This document shows, one piece after another, positions 1 to 11,860 of a stretch of 64,000 nt of DNA. The stretch spans positions 202,945,096 through 203,009,095 of the forward strand of contig CM065802.1 of assembly GCA_033398695.1 (NCBI GenBank), given 5' to 3'. The translations under genes were made by a program, and so were the position numbers. The notes beneath the pieces are model-generated. The model had not been told where the DNA came from and did no database searches. It worked only from the letters and a program-made list of their open reading frames with translations. The stretch's first letter is position 1; each line of letters starts with the position of its first letter. This DNA comes from Orobanche coerulescens (Eukaryota; Streptophyta; Magnoliopsida; Lamiales; Orobanchaceae).

Positions 1-827
1 TAAATCATTTCCGAAAAAATCCTCTCAAACATGACAAAAGAGTAACGATGGCAACTTTTTATAAAATGTCCAAAATACTTTAAAACACCTCTTTCAAATA
101 CCGTCGTTGGGTTTCATTTGAGAATATAAGGCCAGCTCGCCAATTTCAAACAATTTTCAAAATCCACACGAAACCGCCGCTTAACCGCACCGTCAAAACA
201 TTTTCGAAAATTGGTTTTCCCCAAACTTATTCAAGTCTATGAAATTACAGGAAAGCGTTTTCAAATACGCACGCAGCAAACATATTTTCCAATGAAACAC
301 ATTTGTAGCATAAAACAATAATTAGCTAAAATAGGCAATTCTCAAACACATGGCTACACGACATTCAAAATCACCAATTCATCAAATATAACTCATTATT
401 CCCAAATTTAAACACACGTCAAAATCATGTATTTGAGTTTCTCAACAAACTCTACCGTCGATACCTTTCTTGAAACACGTCAAGGTTAAAGGTTTCATAT
501 CATACTACACCACTCGGTGTCAAATCCATCAATACATCCAGCTCATTACACACGTAATATACCACAAGTATCAAATACGAATTCCATCTCCATGACACGC
601 ATGTAAACAGAGTCATGAAACAAAGATAATACACATAAAAGAGGAGACTTAAATCCACAGGTCGCACGAAGATGATGGCTGCAACACGATACTAATCACG
701 ACCGATAACTCAGACAACGCATCGCGACACGACTCAGTCAGACAAAATTCGACAAGACAAGACTCAACAATATACGACTTGACCCGACAGCCTAGGTTTC
801 CACAACCTAAGCTCTGATACCATATTC
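1..827 (-). mobile_element. G1 gypsy internal 5' leader fragment, cut by the window edge
   Basis: This stretch lies next to the primer binding site of the LTR that starts at 828, so on the minus strand it is the untranslated leader of an element extending left of the window. It matches 13720-14547 almost base for base, which is the equivalent leader of the neighbouring tandem copy. No convincing ORF is present; the short reading frames lack any recognisable domain. Assignment as leader rests on position and on the repeat, not on coding content. Confidence 0.75.
811..822 (-). other. Primer binding site (initiator tRNA-Met) of G1
   Basis: The minus strand reads TGGTATCAGAGC a few bases inside the LTR edge, complementary to the 3' end of plant initiator tRNA-Met. 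It shows that the LTR at 828-3443 served as a 5' LTR for an element lying to the left. Confidence 0.85.
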
Positions 828-1449
828 TGTAACACCCCCAATCCACTCGAGAATATTACAGCGCCGCAGACCCTCTCCATGAGGATCTACCAGGCTAATT
901 ACAGAAAATGACATCACATTACTTGCCGACATGGCTAAATAATGAACCATTAGACCTATTTTGTCTTTCACCACAAACATACAACTTAAACTTCATATAC
1001 ATCTCTCTTTCAAAACTCATACCCGCACAGGGGTCAAAATACAACCACACTCCAATACAGTGGGAAAACACTACAGCGCAAAGAAAATACATTACAACCA
1101 CCAGTACCAATTACTAGTCTTCATGTGATTAGGATCGTTTGTCTTCCATCATCTTTCGTACCGATCCTGTGATTAGCTCCCCAAGAACCTGCAAGTATGT
1201 AGACGCAATACAGACATCCACCCTCGATTACTTGGGGGTTAGCAAAATTCCACTATTTTGCTAGTGCAAGTATTTACAAGCCATACACATCATATTCCAA
1301 GAATATAATAATCTGAACCAAATAATGGTAAATAACTTAGGGTCACATGCAATCGATGGTGAATTAATGAAATCATATAATTCAAGATTAGTATTCATGA
1401 ATAACTAAATCTCATTACATATCATTTCAATTTCATGCGTGATTAATCA

Positions 1450-1838
1450 AAATATTCGTGGAACCGCACCAAAGGCAACGAAACCCTCTGAGGACTTGTC
1501 AGTCTATCCCAGAGTGAATATATATAAACACAAACCAAAATATTCATGGAACCGCACTAAATGAAACAGAACCCTATGAGGACTCGTCAGTCCGTCCTAG
1601 AGTGAATATATATAATCAATCGAATTCAAGACTAGTATGCTAGAGTAACTAAGTCTCATTGTACGTCGCATTTCATTTATGTGCGTGATTAACCATGGAA
1701 CCGCACCAGAGGCAACGGAGCCCTCTAAGGCCCCGTCGGACCCTCCCAGAGTGGTTAAACCAAAAATATTCGTGGAACTACACCAGAGACAACAGAACCC
1801 TCTGAGGACTCGTCAGTCCATCCCAGAGTGAATATATA
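1450..1838. repeat. Degenerate tandem repeats inside the G1 LTR
   Basis: About four diverged copies of a 75-100 bp unit are visible, each carrying GGAACCGCAC, then CCTCTGAGGA, then CAGAGTGAATATAT or CAGAGTGGTTAA. The same array occurs in the second LTR at about 15174-15567. The unit includes a short inverted repeat (GGACTGACGAGTCC on the minus strand) that could form a hairpin. Confidence 0.8.
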
Positions 1839-2984
1839 AAATCATACACCACGAGAAGATATAATTCCCAAACAACACCGAATAGTACCACCTCCTCACA
1901 AAGGAATCAGCAAGCAATGCAACACAACATAACACACCAACCAAATAAATACGCATTCCAGCATACCACCCTTAACAAGGACAAAGAGATTTAATAGTCA
2001 CATAACAGAAGAAAATATACTTCGATTCGCAACCACAATACAACGTATTCGTAAAGTTTATCTATTCACAAAGTACTCAAGCATTTTGATAGAAAGCCGT
2101 TAACGAGATTAAACCAATCCTTTGAAAGTTCATTCTGAGTACTCAAATAGCACGCATATACATATTCACACCCTTTGCCGAAAGGATACAACTTTAAGTC
2201 CACTAGCGATATAGTCACACACAGCAGGACCACCCGAAACCAAGGCATTCCAATATACAACACTATTACACATTCTCAGAACGACCCATTTGTTTACAAA
2301 TGCACGAGTTAATTTTGAAGAAAACCTTTATCGAGAATATGACGATTCTTTAAAGGTTCATTAAAAATATTCCAATTGCACACATAGTCAATTACCAATT
2401 ATTACATCTACGAAACACGAAGTGTAAGGACAAGATACTTGCCTCGATAATCGATATCAAAAACTCCGACGAACACGGCTCGATCGGAAAACCTCGAACA
2501 CCTACAAGTTCTGTAAAAAACAACAAAAATACGATCACAACAAGAAGCAAGACCAAAACCAATGGGAAACGCCTCAAATCAATGAAGGAAAACTCATATG
2601 AATATTTAATCGAACACTAAATGTTCACGTTTCCTCAAGATCACTCAAATCATCAATAAGGTTGAAAGAATAAAGGAAATGGATATACAATCCATAGGAC
2701 ATGTTTAACAACATCATTTAACACTACCCGATTCATCAAAAATGGATTGAAATCAAAATCAAGAACAAAATACCCAAAATACCCAAAATTAGGGTTCTAA
2801 GAATTTTACCTTGATTAAAACGGTGAAAGATGTTGGGATGTTGTTAAATCCGTACTAGAAACTCAAAGATGTTGATGGATGATGATATCAGGCCAAAATC
2901 CATGCTTACACACCCTCAAGCTAGCCCAGATCATCAGAAGGAAGAAAGGAGAGGAAGAAATGACGAAAGTTGACCTATGCAGTC

Positions 2985-3125
2985 ATATATATACTGTCAA
3001 CAATTAGTGCGCACTATGGCATGTGTAGCATGCGCTATCGGATGAAAAATGCAGTCCAGAACCTTCTGTCAGTCTCTATTAGCGCGCTAATATATTCATT
3101 TAGCGTGCGTTAGTTATACACTATA
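2985..3125 (-). promoter_or_regulatory. Putative G1 U3 promoter: TATA-like run plus palindrome cluster
   Basis: On the minus strand a TATATAT run (2985-2994) is preceded within 130 bp by perfect palindromes TAGTGCGCACTA (3005-3016) and TTAGCGCGCTAA (3079-3090), and by related half-palindromes such as TAGCATGCGCTA and TAGCGTGCGTTAG. The position upstream of the TATA box suggests a repeated binding site for a dimeric factor, which is inference. Confidence 0.5.
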
Positions 3126-3443
3126 TGCTCATTGTGTAGTCTTTACTATTTCGACCATAACTCCTTCGTCCGGACTCCGATTGACTCACCATTTGAATCA
3201 TTGAAAAGCTAACTTGAACGCTGTAAAGTTTCAGAATTTTAGACCTTATAAGTGCCGGTGGTGATCTTACAAAGCCAATCTAAATGCACAACAACGATAT
3301 TCCTCGATAAAACACCGATCATTCAACATGCAACGAAATACTAATGGATAACGACATACGATCACATAAACAAAAGCACCACATATCTGCTTGAATCGGT
3401 AAATAATTCAAGATGTCCGGACGCCAAAATCATGGGCATTACA

Positions 3444-3538
3444 CTCTACCCCACTAAAAATAAGTTTCATCCCGAAACTTAAAATATGGACCAATCAGGC
3501 AGGACAACTCAAGATAACATCCGTTATTTGTTGTTGAT
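3444..3538 (-). mobile_element. G1 3' internal end with polypurine tract
   Basis: Directly inside the LTR the minus strand carries a purine-rich run (AGTGGGGTAGAG next to TGTAATGCCC), the expected plus-strand primer for reverse transcription. The adjacent AGTTTCGGGATGAAACT block is nearly the same as that inside the chromovirus at 48790-48815, which links G1 to that lineage. The internal region is interrupted here by copia-1 and resumes at 11861. Confidence 0.75.
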
Positions 3539-3543
3539 AGCAC
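3539..3543. repeat. Target site duplication AGCAC, left of copia-1
   Basis: AGCAC directly precedes the TGTTAGG start of the 5' LTR and recurs directly after the CCAACA end of the 3' LTR at 11856-11860. A 5-bp duplication is typical of copia and gypsy integration. Confidence 0.95.
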
Positions 3544-5021
3544 TGTTAGGATTGTATACTGCAAAGCATACTTTATGCTTGTATTACCTAAATTCCCTAT
3601 TACTACCTATGAGGATATTAATTATATTTAATCACATGTTTTGCATATTAATTCACGTTATGGTTATGCAAATGAAATGTCTAATTATTTTATATTGTAG
3701 ATAATGTGGTGTGTTGGTGTCACACGGAAGATCACATTATCGGTGCCTTATAAAATAATATAATAGTTCACAACCTATATAATTATTAGACAAATTATAT
3801 AAAGGGTTGTAGTGTATGCTTGAGTATAGTTGGTCTTGACTATTAGCATACATTAGCGTATTTGCATACGTTGAACAGGATCGAGGTGAGATAGTGTCTT
3901 CTGTAAGAAGAACGTAAATCTCGGATAATTATTATTTCTTAATTCTAAGTATATAATATTTAATTGTGTATTTATAATAATTATTGCTTTGATTTACCAT
4001 AGGTGAGAGTCAAAATGATCGACTCAATAAGCCTCGTATCTTGGGCAATAATATTGTTTATACGACAATTATTATTATTACTAGAAATCGTGTCGACTCG
4101 TGCGGGTTGATGATGTCCCCTTGAGGAGCTCGATAATGATTATTATATTAAACCCGGTGGATTTAATTAGATATAATAATAAGGTTCGAGTGGTACTACT
4201 CTTGGATAAGATATTAATTAATTAAAGTACAAGGTAGCTTATAATTAATTAATGGACATTCGATATCTTAAACACGGAAATAATATATTTAATAAGGAGC
4301 CCAATTTCGTAATTTGGGATTTTGGTAGGAAGTGCAATATCAACTTTTTAGTGGACTAAGTTGATATTAATTGATTCACCATATATTAGGAAGAGTCCTA
4401 ATAAGGTAAGGTGAATTAATTGGGAGTCCTTCCATAATCCTCCTTTAGATCCCTAGTAGTAGTCCAAGAGCCTATAAATAGGACATTATGGGGTGTTGGC
4501 GATTTGTACATGCTTGGTGAGATTGTGTGATCAATTTTTCCTCTTGTGTTTAATTGTAGATCTAGACTTGTGTCTTTGATTCTACAATTTAGATAACACA
4601 ATTAATTTGCTAAGAGTGTTCATAAAATACTAGAGAGCAAAGAAAATATAGAGATCACATATCAAAGTTGTTTCGGCCGATCCATAGGTGTCCAAGCAAG
4701 TTCCGGTAGCTCGTTGCCCACACAACGTCCGGTTCAAGGCGGATCATACTCTAGAAGATCCGAAGGTAGAAATACAAGGCGATCAAGAAGGAAATAACCA
4801 ACCGCTTCAAAAGGTAATATCCTATGATCTTGGATCTAGATTAGGATATTTTAATTAATCAACATATTTAATTAATAAATAATAAATAATATTTAAATTG
4901 CTTGTTAGTCTTAGTAATTAATTAATTAGCATGCCTAAATAGATCTAATGCTCGTAGATGCGTAAAACGCTATAATCATATTTTCCCAAACTTCGCTTCC
5001 GCTGCGTTTTACTTTCCAACA
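3544..5021 (+). repeat. copia-1 5' LTR
   Basis: The 1478-bp LTR starts TGTTAGGATT and ends TTTCCAACA. It matches 10361-11855 along its whole length. A TATA box (CTATAAATAGG) lies near 4472-4482. Compared with the 3' LTR it is 17 bp shorter, mostly through small deletions. Confidence 0.95.
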
Positions 5022-5023
5022 AT

Positions 5024-5036
5024 TGGTATCGGAGCC
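5024..5036 (+). other. copia-1 primer binding site
   Basis: TGGTATCGGAGCC follows the LTR end by two bases and is complementary to the 3' end of initiator tRNA-Met, with one change from the usual TGGTATCAGAGCC. Confidence 0.9.
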
Positions 5037-6394
5037 GGATTTTTAGGCTTTTGCTATTTTAATTAATTTTAGTGATTAATTGATAGCAATTTAAATATTC
5101 ATATATTTTGATGTTGGAATATTTTGCTAGATGTGTTCTTGCAGGTGATATGATCCAATTATCATGGTTTATATGAATGGTGCATTTATTTATTTATTTT
5201 TATTAATTATGCAATTGTTGGTTTGGCCCGCTTTTAGGCATGTAATGGTTTTTCCCGTGAGAAAATCCGCGGGTAGTTCTAGGTGGTTTTATTTTTCGTG
5301 TAATCTTGATGTAATTTCGATGTATTTTATTTCGTATAAAATTGTAATCGAATTGTAAAAGACGGATCACGAAGAAATAGAGCGTAACCGGATCGCCGAT
5401 TGGCAAGCGGCCAATGAAGGCGGTCGCTGGCCGGCAAAGAAGAGGTCAGCCGCCAGTGAGCGGCCGCTGCCAGCGGCACTGGTCCGGCCGTCATTGGTTC
5501 GGCCGGCCGCCCGATTTTGGTCCGGTCGTTGCTGCCGTTCGTTGCGTCTATGAAGTCGGGATTTAAAATTAAATTTTTTTATGTAATTAATTTTGCATAA
5601 AAGTAAAATTTTAATATTTTGAAAAATCCACGACGTACGGGGAGAAGCGACGAGATGCTTGATTCGATGGGAGAGATCGAGCCAAGATTTTCTGATTCAA
5701 CTCAAGGAAGAAGACCATGATAATTGGATAATTAATTATCCATGCTTTATTTTTGGTTTTATTGTTTTGATGTATGGCATGTATGGATGTATGCGTGATA
5801 TGTTTCCTTGCATGTTAGGACGAGAAAATTAAAAACCTTAAGGCTAAAATAACTAAGTGATTAAATTGATTTTTATTTTAATTAAAATCAAATTGGCCTC
5901 CATAATTAATTTAAATTGTGAAGTAATTAGCATGCGCGTTGACATTAGAGTCTTCCTCCATATCGGATGTGCTAATTATAGGTTCACTAGTTTTAAATTT
6001 CAAAATGATAACATAAGGTAAATATTACTTTTTATGATAGGACCTCTCCATCTGTAGGACTATTATTTAAAAGATAATATTTTAAGGATGTTAAATTATG
6101 GTGTTCACTTAGGTGTATTAATTAATAAGCTCACCATCTGAGACTATGTTAATTAAAACATGGCCAAGAGGAACCAACTATTAATTTTACTTGTCATAAC
6201 GTAATTTGACTAGATAGTAAAATTAAAGACGTAAAACTCTTCTTGAAAAATGTATGTGTAAACGTCCACACGATCGTGGCTTGCATGTGCGGATTTTTGA
6301 GGTGTTGGTTGCTAGCATATATATTGTGTTTTTGAGGTTTTTCGATATATTTTGCTATGCATTATGTGATGAATGTTTTAATTTTTATTCTCGG
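5037..6394 (+). other. copia-1 untranslated leader
   Basis: About 1.4 kb between primer site and gag, without a credible gene. It is AT-rich except for a strongly GC-rich block at about 5395-5545 with repeated GGCCG and GCCGGC words, which could be structured in the RNA (packaging or dimerisation is a guess). Confidence 0.6.
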
Positions 6395-7210
6395 ATGTCT
6401 TTCAATCCACTATTTGTTATTCTCAAAGAAAATAAACTAGATGGCACTAACTTTGCCGATTGGAAAAGAAATCTTGACATTGTCTGATCACGAGGGGCAT
6501 AAGTTTGTCTTAATCGAGGAGAGCCCTCTAGAACCAGAACCGGATGCCACTCCCGAAGAGTTGGCGGAATTCCGGAAATGGAAAAAGTCTGATGAGATGG
6601 CTCGCTGTTACATTTTGGCTTCATTGACAAATGTATTGCAGCATCAGCATCAGACGATGGGTTCGGCCGCGGAAATGATGAAAAGTCTCACCGAGATGTT
6701 TGGTCATCAGAACCGAGCGGCTAGACAAAATGCTATGAGGGTATTGATGACAACCCAAATGTCTGAAGGGACTCCAGTAAGGGATCATGTTCTAAAAATG
6801 ATGTCTCATTTGAACGAACTGAGCATATTGGGGGCTACTATCGATGCGGAAACGCAGGTCGATATTATCTTAGGCAGCTTACCTAGAAGCTTTGAGCGCT
6901 TCGCCTCAACTACAATATGAACCGTAGGACATATAGTTTGGCGGAACTTCTGACAGAGCTTCAGTCTGCTGAAGGTCTCTTCAAACAAGGTTATCATCAA
7001 ATTCTTGCGGCAACCGGTGCGACTTCCTCCAAACCCAAATGGGGAAAGAAGAAGAAGCAGGTCGGCTGAAGCAAGTGGCAGCCCTCAAGGTGAAAAGCAA
7101 GGCTCCTCACCCCGAGGCGAACAAAAAGCCAAAGGGAAAGTGCTACAAGTGCGGTCGAAAGGACATTTTAAAGCGGACCGCCCTGCTCTTAAGAAAGGTA
7201 TGTCTCGTGC
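6395..7210 (+). pseudogene. copia-1 gag, frame-broken
   Basis: The start MSFNPLFVILKENKLDGTNF followed by ADWKRNL is the typical N-terminus of copia gag (UBN2 / gag-polypeptide family), which builds the cytoplasmic particle. The reading frame shifts near 6480 and continues to about 6920 with the helical gag core (LPRSFERF near the end). A further shift leads into a basic stretch and a CCHC zinc-knuckle region near 7140-7195: CYKCG and GHFKAD are visible, but in different frames. At least three frameshifts are needed. I chose the ATG at 6395 rather than an upstream in-frame ATG because it matches the conserved gag start. Confidence 0.85.
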
Positions 7211-7239
7211 ACTAGTAGTCAAAACATGTTTGGCGACTT

Positions 7240-8653
7240 GTTCTTCCACTTCGTGGATAGTTGATTCAGCTCCACCGATCATGTTTGCTTTGACTCGCAT
7301 GGTTTTCGGGTAACCAAGCGGCTTAGTGCGGGCGAGATTACCATCAACGGGGCGATTATTCCAGGCTTATGGTCATTGCGGTGGGAGTCGTGCGGTTGAA
7401 GATTAATGATAAATTATTAGTTACGAATAATGTATTATTAGTACCAGATTTTAGAATGAATTTAATTTCAGCTTTCTAAATTAAAATGCGATGGTTATTG
7501 ATTTCTTTTGATGATGATGCCATTATTAAGAAAAGAAGCGGTGAATATATTTGCAGAGGTACTTTTAATGATGGACTATATATTGTTAATGCCGCACAAA
7601 CTCCTATGTATAAATCACTTAACTCTTTGTCTAAACCTAAAAAGAGAAAAGAACCTTCAAGCATAAACCAAACATATACGTGGCATTTACGGTTAGGACA
7701 TGTAAACCTTAGAAGGATTCAAAGATTGGTAGATGATGGCCCATTGGATGATCTCCAAGTTGAGTCATTTCCAATTTGTGAATCCGGTCTGGAAGGTAAG
7801 ATGACCAAAAGGGTTTTTAAAACCAAGGGAAACCGTGCTCAGGATGTGTTAGAATTGGTTCATACGGATGTATGTGGTCCAATGAATATCCAGTTAGGGA
7901 GGTTTGAATATTTCATCACGTTCATAGATGATTATTCGAGATATGGATACATCTTTTTGATGCGACGTAAGTCCGAAGCTTTTGACAAGTTCGAGACTTC
8001 AAGGCTGAAACGGAGAAGCGTCATGGGAAGAGTATCAAGTCACTACGATCTGATCGTGGTGGCGAATACCTTAGTGGAGAGTTTTGGATTTCTTGGCAAA
8101 TGAGGGATTTCGTCCCACCACCGCTACGGAACTCCACAACAAAATGGTGTTCTGAAAGAAGGAATAGGACTCTTTTGGAAATGGTTAGATCAATGATGAG
8201 TTACTCGATTTACCTATTTCGTTTGGGGATATGCCTTAGAAACAATGGCGTACATTCTAAACTTGGTGCCTTGAAATCGGTTCCAAAACACCCACGTAAT
8301 CGTGGAGTGGGCGTAAGCCGATCTAGACATGTTCGGATTTGGGGTACTCCAAAGACATGTGCTGAATAAGGAAGTCGATAAGTTGGCATCTCGCATGTAT
8401 ACGAGTGTTTGTGGGATATCCTAAGGGAACGAAAGGTGGCTTGTTCTATAGTCCCCAGGATCAGAAGGTCATAGTTAGCACCAATGCCCGATTTCGGGAA
8501 GAGGATTATATGATTAGTCACAAGCCCAAGAGTGAAATAATTCGGAAGAGGCGAGGCGAGACTCCGTCTATACCAATCATACAAGCGCCAACTAACACCG
8601 CACCACGTATCGATTCAAACTTTTACACGAAGTCAGGATTTTCGTCGTCGTAG
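7240..8653 (+). pseudogene. copia-1 protease and integrase region, frame-broken
   Basis: The segment near 7250-7285 reads WIVDSAP, the remains of the copia aspartic protease site (normally WIVDSGA); bases are missing at the glycine codon, so the active site is lost. From 7486 a 205-codon frame holds the GAG-pre-integrase motif WHLRLGHVN with a CESG residue (normally CESC), then the integrase core start with HTDVCGPMN and FIDDYSRYGY. The first catalytic aspartate is in HTDVCGP. The frame breaks near 8020 and fragments continue to about 8650, including VGYPKGTKGG, a conserved copia integrase C-terminal motif. The enzyme would join cDNA to the chromosome; this copy cannot make it intact. Confidence 0.85.
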
Positions 8654-8689
8654 TGGGAGGGTTGTTGGTCTGCCGGAACGTTTGTTAGG

Positions 8690-9500
8690 CGTGGGTATGT
8701 CTTCGGACTCTATCCCTGACGAAGATGATTCGGTTCCCTGGACCTATAAGGAGGCAATCCAAGATAAAGATGCGACTCTGGCAGAAGCAATGGAATCGAA
8801 ATGGGATCTATGGATTCCAATCAAGTGTGGGAGCTAGTAGAGCTACCCGATGGTGTACAAGCCATTGGGAGTAAATGGGTCTACAAGCGAAAGAAAGGAC
8901 GTGACGGGAAGGTTGAAACTTTCAAAGCGAGGCTTGTTGCAAAGGTTACACTCGAGAAAGAGGGTATCGATTATGATGAAACCTTTTCGCGGTAGCCATG
9001 CTTAAGTCAATCCGATTCTTTTAGCTATAGCCGCGCATTTGGATCGGAGATTTGGCAGATGGATGTCAAGACCGCATTCTTGAATGGGAGTCTAGACAAG
9101 GAAATCTATATGCGCCAAGCAGAGGGATTCATTGCTAAAGGAGAAGAGCACTTGGTGTGCAAACTTAAGAAATCCATTTATGGACTTAAGCAAGCATCTA
9201 GATCTTGGAACACTCGTTTTGACGAAGTAGTCCAATATATGGATTCGTCCAATGTCCGAGTGAGAGTTGTGTGTATAAGAAATGCGATGGAAACGTGTTG
9301 GTGTTTCTTGTATCAGTATGTGGACGATATCCTTCGATTGGAAACAACGTGAAGGAATTGTCGGACGCACGGTATGGTATGCAGCGATTCGATATGAAGG
9401 ATCTAGGAGAAGCGAGACACATCCTTGGAATCGGGATCTTCGTGATCGGAAGAAGAGGATGTTGTGCTTATCCTGCATCCTATATCGATACTGATCTTTG
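8690..9500 (+). pseudogene. copia-1 reverse transcriptase, frame-broken
   Basis: Copia RT blocks appear in order: VWELVELP and GSKWVYKRK (8820-8890), FKARLVAK (about 8920), MDVKTAFLNG (9059), YGLKQASRSWN (about 9180) and the catalytic YVDDI (about 9320). All three catalytic aspartates can be found, but frameshifts and a stop near 8993 divide them over several frames. Copies the element RNA into DNA in intact relatives. Family assignment is firm; lineage within copia is not assigned. Confidence 0.9.
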
Positions 9501-9631
9501 AGCGTTTTAGCATGGAGAATTCCAAGAAAGGTTTTCTACCTTACAGGACATGGAATTCAACTATCTAAGAACATGTGTCCTAAGACACAAAAGGAGATAG
9601 ATGACATGAAGATGGTTCCTTATGCATCCGC

Positions 9632-10284
9632 GTGGGAAGTCTCATGTATGCTATGCTTTGCACTAGACCGGATATCTGTCATGCCGTGGGCATGGCCGCT
9701 AGATATCGCCGAACCCAGACTGTGACACTGGATTCGTCAAGCACATACTCAAGTACGAGAAGGACTAGGAGTACATGCTTGTATATCAATCGACGACTGC
9801 TTAGGTGGGTTACACCGACTCGATTTTCATCGGACAAAGAAAAGTCCAAGTCTACTTCGGGTTATGTGTTTAGCACGGGAGGTGGAGCCATTAGTTGGAG
9901 GAGTGTGAAGCGAAATGCATCTCGGACTCTACCATGGAAGCCGAGTACGTGGCAGCCTCTGAGGCAGCCAAGGAGGCAGTGTGGCTCAAGTACTTCCTGC
10001 AGGACTTAGATGTGATTCCCAATTTGCCAAAGGGTATTACACTCTATTGTGATAATACTGGTGCAGTCGCAAATTCGAGGGAACCACGAGCCCATCAGGC
10101 AAGTAAACATATCAACCGCAAGTACCACATCATACGACACTTCGTAAAGGAAGGAGACGTAGTTGTAGCCAGGGTTGCATCGGAAGATAATCTTGATGAC
10201 CCTTTCACGAAAGGCCTACCTTCAAAAGTTTTTGAAAGGCATGTGGAAGGAATGGGATTACGGTGTATGGCAGCATTGCTTTGA
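9632..10284 (+). pseudogene. copia-1 RNase H, partly frame-broken
   Basis: The last 129-codon frame (9895-10284) contains [29 protein letters not shown] and [14 protein letters not shown], which are copia RNase H blocks, and ends in FTKGLPSK and a short tail before the stop. The upstream part (TSGYVFSTGGGAISW) is in another frame, so one shift separates it. This domain removes the RNA strand during reverse transcription. The same C-terminus recurs on the minus strand at 61471-62061. Confidence 0.9.
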
Positions 10285-10360
10285 GTATAAGTGGGAGAAA
10301 TGAGAGACTATGTAATAGAGTAGTATACTTAAAAGCATGCTTTGAGTATAAGTGGGAGAT
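10280..10360 (+). other. Duplicated polypurine tract of copia-1
   Basis: TTTGAGTATAAGTGGGAGA occurs twice, at 10280-10298 and 10341-10359; the second directly abuts the 3' LTR and is the functional polypurine tract. The same double arrangement occurs in copia-2 (61396-61475, minus strand), so it is a retained trait of the family. Confidence 0.85.
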
Positions 10361-11855
10361 TGTTAGGATTGTATACTGCAAAGCATACTTTATGCTTGTA
10401 TTACCTAAATTCCCTATTACTACCTATGAGGATATTAATTATATTTAATCACATGTTTTGCATATTAATTCACGTTATGGTTATGCAAATGAAATGTCTA
10501 ATTATTTTATATTGTAGATAATGTGGTGTGTTGGTGTCACACGGAAGATCACATTATCGGTGCCTTATAAAATAATATAATAGTTCACAACCTATATAAT
10601 TATTAGACAAATTATATAAAGGGTTGTAGTGTATGCTTGAGTATAGTTGGTCTTGACTATTAGCATACATTAGCGTATTTGCATACGTTGAACAGGGATC
10701 GAGGTGAGATAGTGTCTTACATCTTGTTGTAAGAAGAACGTAAATCTCGGATAATTATTATTTCTTAATTCTAAGTATATAATATTTAATTGTGTATTTA
10801 TAATAATTATTGCTTTGATTTACCATAGGTGAGAGTCAAAATGATCGACTCAATAAGCCTCGTATCTTGGGCAATAATATTGTTTATACGATTATTATTA
10901 TTACTAGAAATCGTGTCCCGACTCGTGCGGGTTGATGATGTCCCCTTGAGGAGCTCGATAATGATTATTATATTAAACCTGCGCAGTGGATTTAATTCCG
11001 ATATAATAATAAGGTTCGAGTGGTACTACTCTTGGATAAGATATTAATTAATTAAAGTCATCGGTAGCTTATAATTAATTAATGGACATTCGATATCTTA
11101 AACACGGGAAATAATATATTTAATAAGGAGCCCAATTTCGTAATTTGGGATTTTGGTAGGAAGTGCAATATCAACTTTTTAGTGGACTAAGTTGATATTA
11201 ATTGATTCACCATATATTAGGAAGAGTCCTAATAAGGTAAGGTGAATTAATTGGGAGTCCTTCCATAATCCTCCTTTAGATCCCTAGTAGTAGTCCAAGA
11301 GCCTATAAATAGGACATTATGGGGTGTTGGCCGATTTGTACATGCTTGGTGAGATTGTGTGATCAATTTTTTCCTCTTGTGTTTAATTGTAGATCTAGAC
11401 TTGTGTCTTTGATTCTACAATTTAGATAACACAATTAATTTGCTAAGAGTGTTCATAAAATACTAGAGAGCAAAGAAAAATATAGAGATCACATATCAAA
11501 GTTGTTTCGGCCGATCCATAGGTGTCCAAGCAAGTTCCGGTAGCTCGTTGCCCACACAACGTCCGGTTCAAGGCGGATCATACTCTAGAAGATCTGAAGG
11601 TAGAAATACAAGGCGATCAAGAAGGAAATAACCAACCGCTTCAAAAGGTAATATCCTATGATCTTGGATCTAGATTAGGATATTTTAATTAATCAACATA
11701 TTTAATTAATAAATAATAAATAATATTTAAATTGCTTGTTAGTCTTAGTAATTAATTAATTAGCATGCCTAAATAGATCTAATGCTCGTAGATGCGTAAA
11801 ACGCTATAATCATATTTTCCCAAACTTCGCTTCCGCTGCGTTTTACTTTCCAACA
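10361..11855 (+). repeat. copia-1 3' LTR
   Basis: The 1495-bp LTR starts TGTTAGGATT and ends CCAACA, followed by the AGCAC duplication. TATA box near 11302-11312. Confidence 0.95.
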
Positions 11856-11860
11856 AGCAC
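11856..11860. repeat. Target site duplication AGCAC, right of copia-1
   Basis: Second copy of the 5-bp duplication described at 3539-3543. Confidence 0.95.

Larger units (their letters stand above)
828..3443 (-). repeat. G1 LTR shared by two tandem internal regions
   Basis: The 2.6-kb LTR runs from TGTAACACCC to GCATTACA on the plus strand, the terminal inverted form seen in chromovirus-type LTRs. A primer site lies on its left and a polypurine tract on its right, so the same LTR acts as the 5' LTR of one element and the 3' LTR of the next. This is the usual signature of recombination between LTRs of tandem copies. Its first 1.1 kb matches 14548-15656. It contains degenerate tandem repeats (about 1450-1838), a TATA-like run near 2985-2994 on the minus strand, and short palindromes just upstream of it. 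Confidence 0.85.
3544..11855 (+). mobile_element. copia-1: near-complete Ty1/copia retrotransposon inserted in G1
   Basis: An 8.3-kb element with two LTRs, an initiator tRNA-Met primer site, a polypurine tract, and domains in copia order: gag, protease, integrase, reverse transcriptase, RNase H. It is flanked by AGCAC on both sides, so it is one intact insertion. The coding region is broken by many small insertions and deletions, so it cannot be active as read. Several LTR-LTR differences are one-base changes in short homopolymers, so some of the breaks may be sequence errors rather than decay. Its RNase H end closely resembles that of copia-2 at the right end of the window. Confidence 0.95.

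Noticed and set aside
1480..1840. Hammerhead-ribozyme-like CTGACGAG on the minus strand of the G1 LTR repeats
   Set aside because: The conserved GAAA and the flanking stems needed for a hammerhead core are not found; the motif instead lies in a simple GGACT/AGTCC hairpin.
5024..5036. tRNA gene fragment
   Set aside because: The tRNA-like sequence is the retrotransposon primer binding site; no cloverleaf surrounds it.
9092..9478. Minus-strand ORF opposite the copia-1 RT
   Set aside because: Shadow of the RT coding sequence without independent features.
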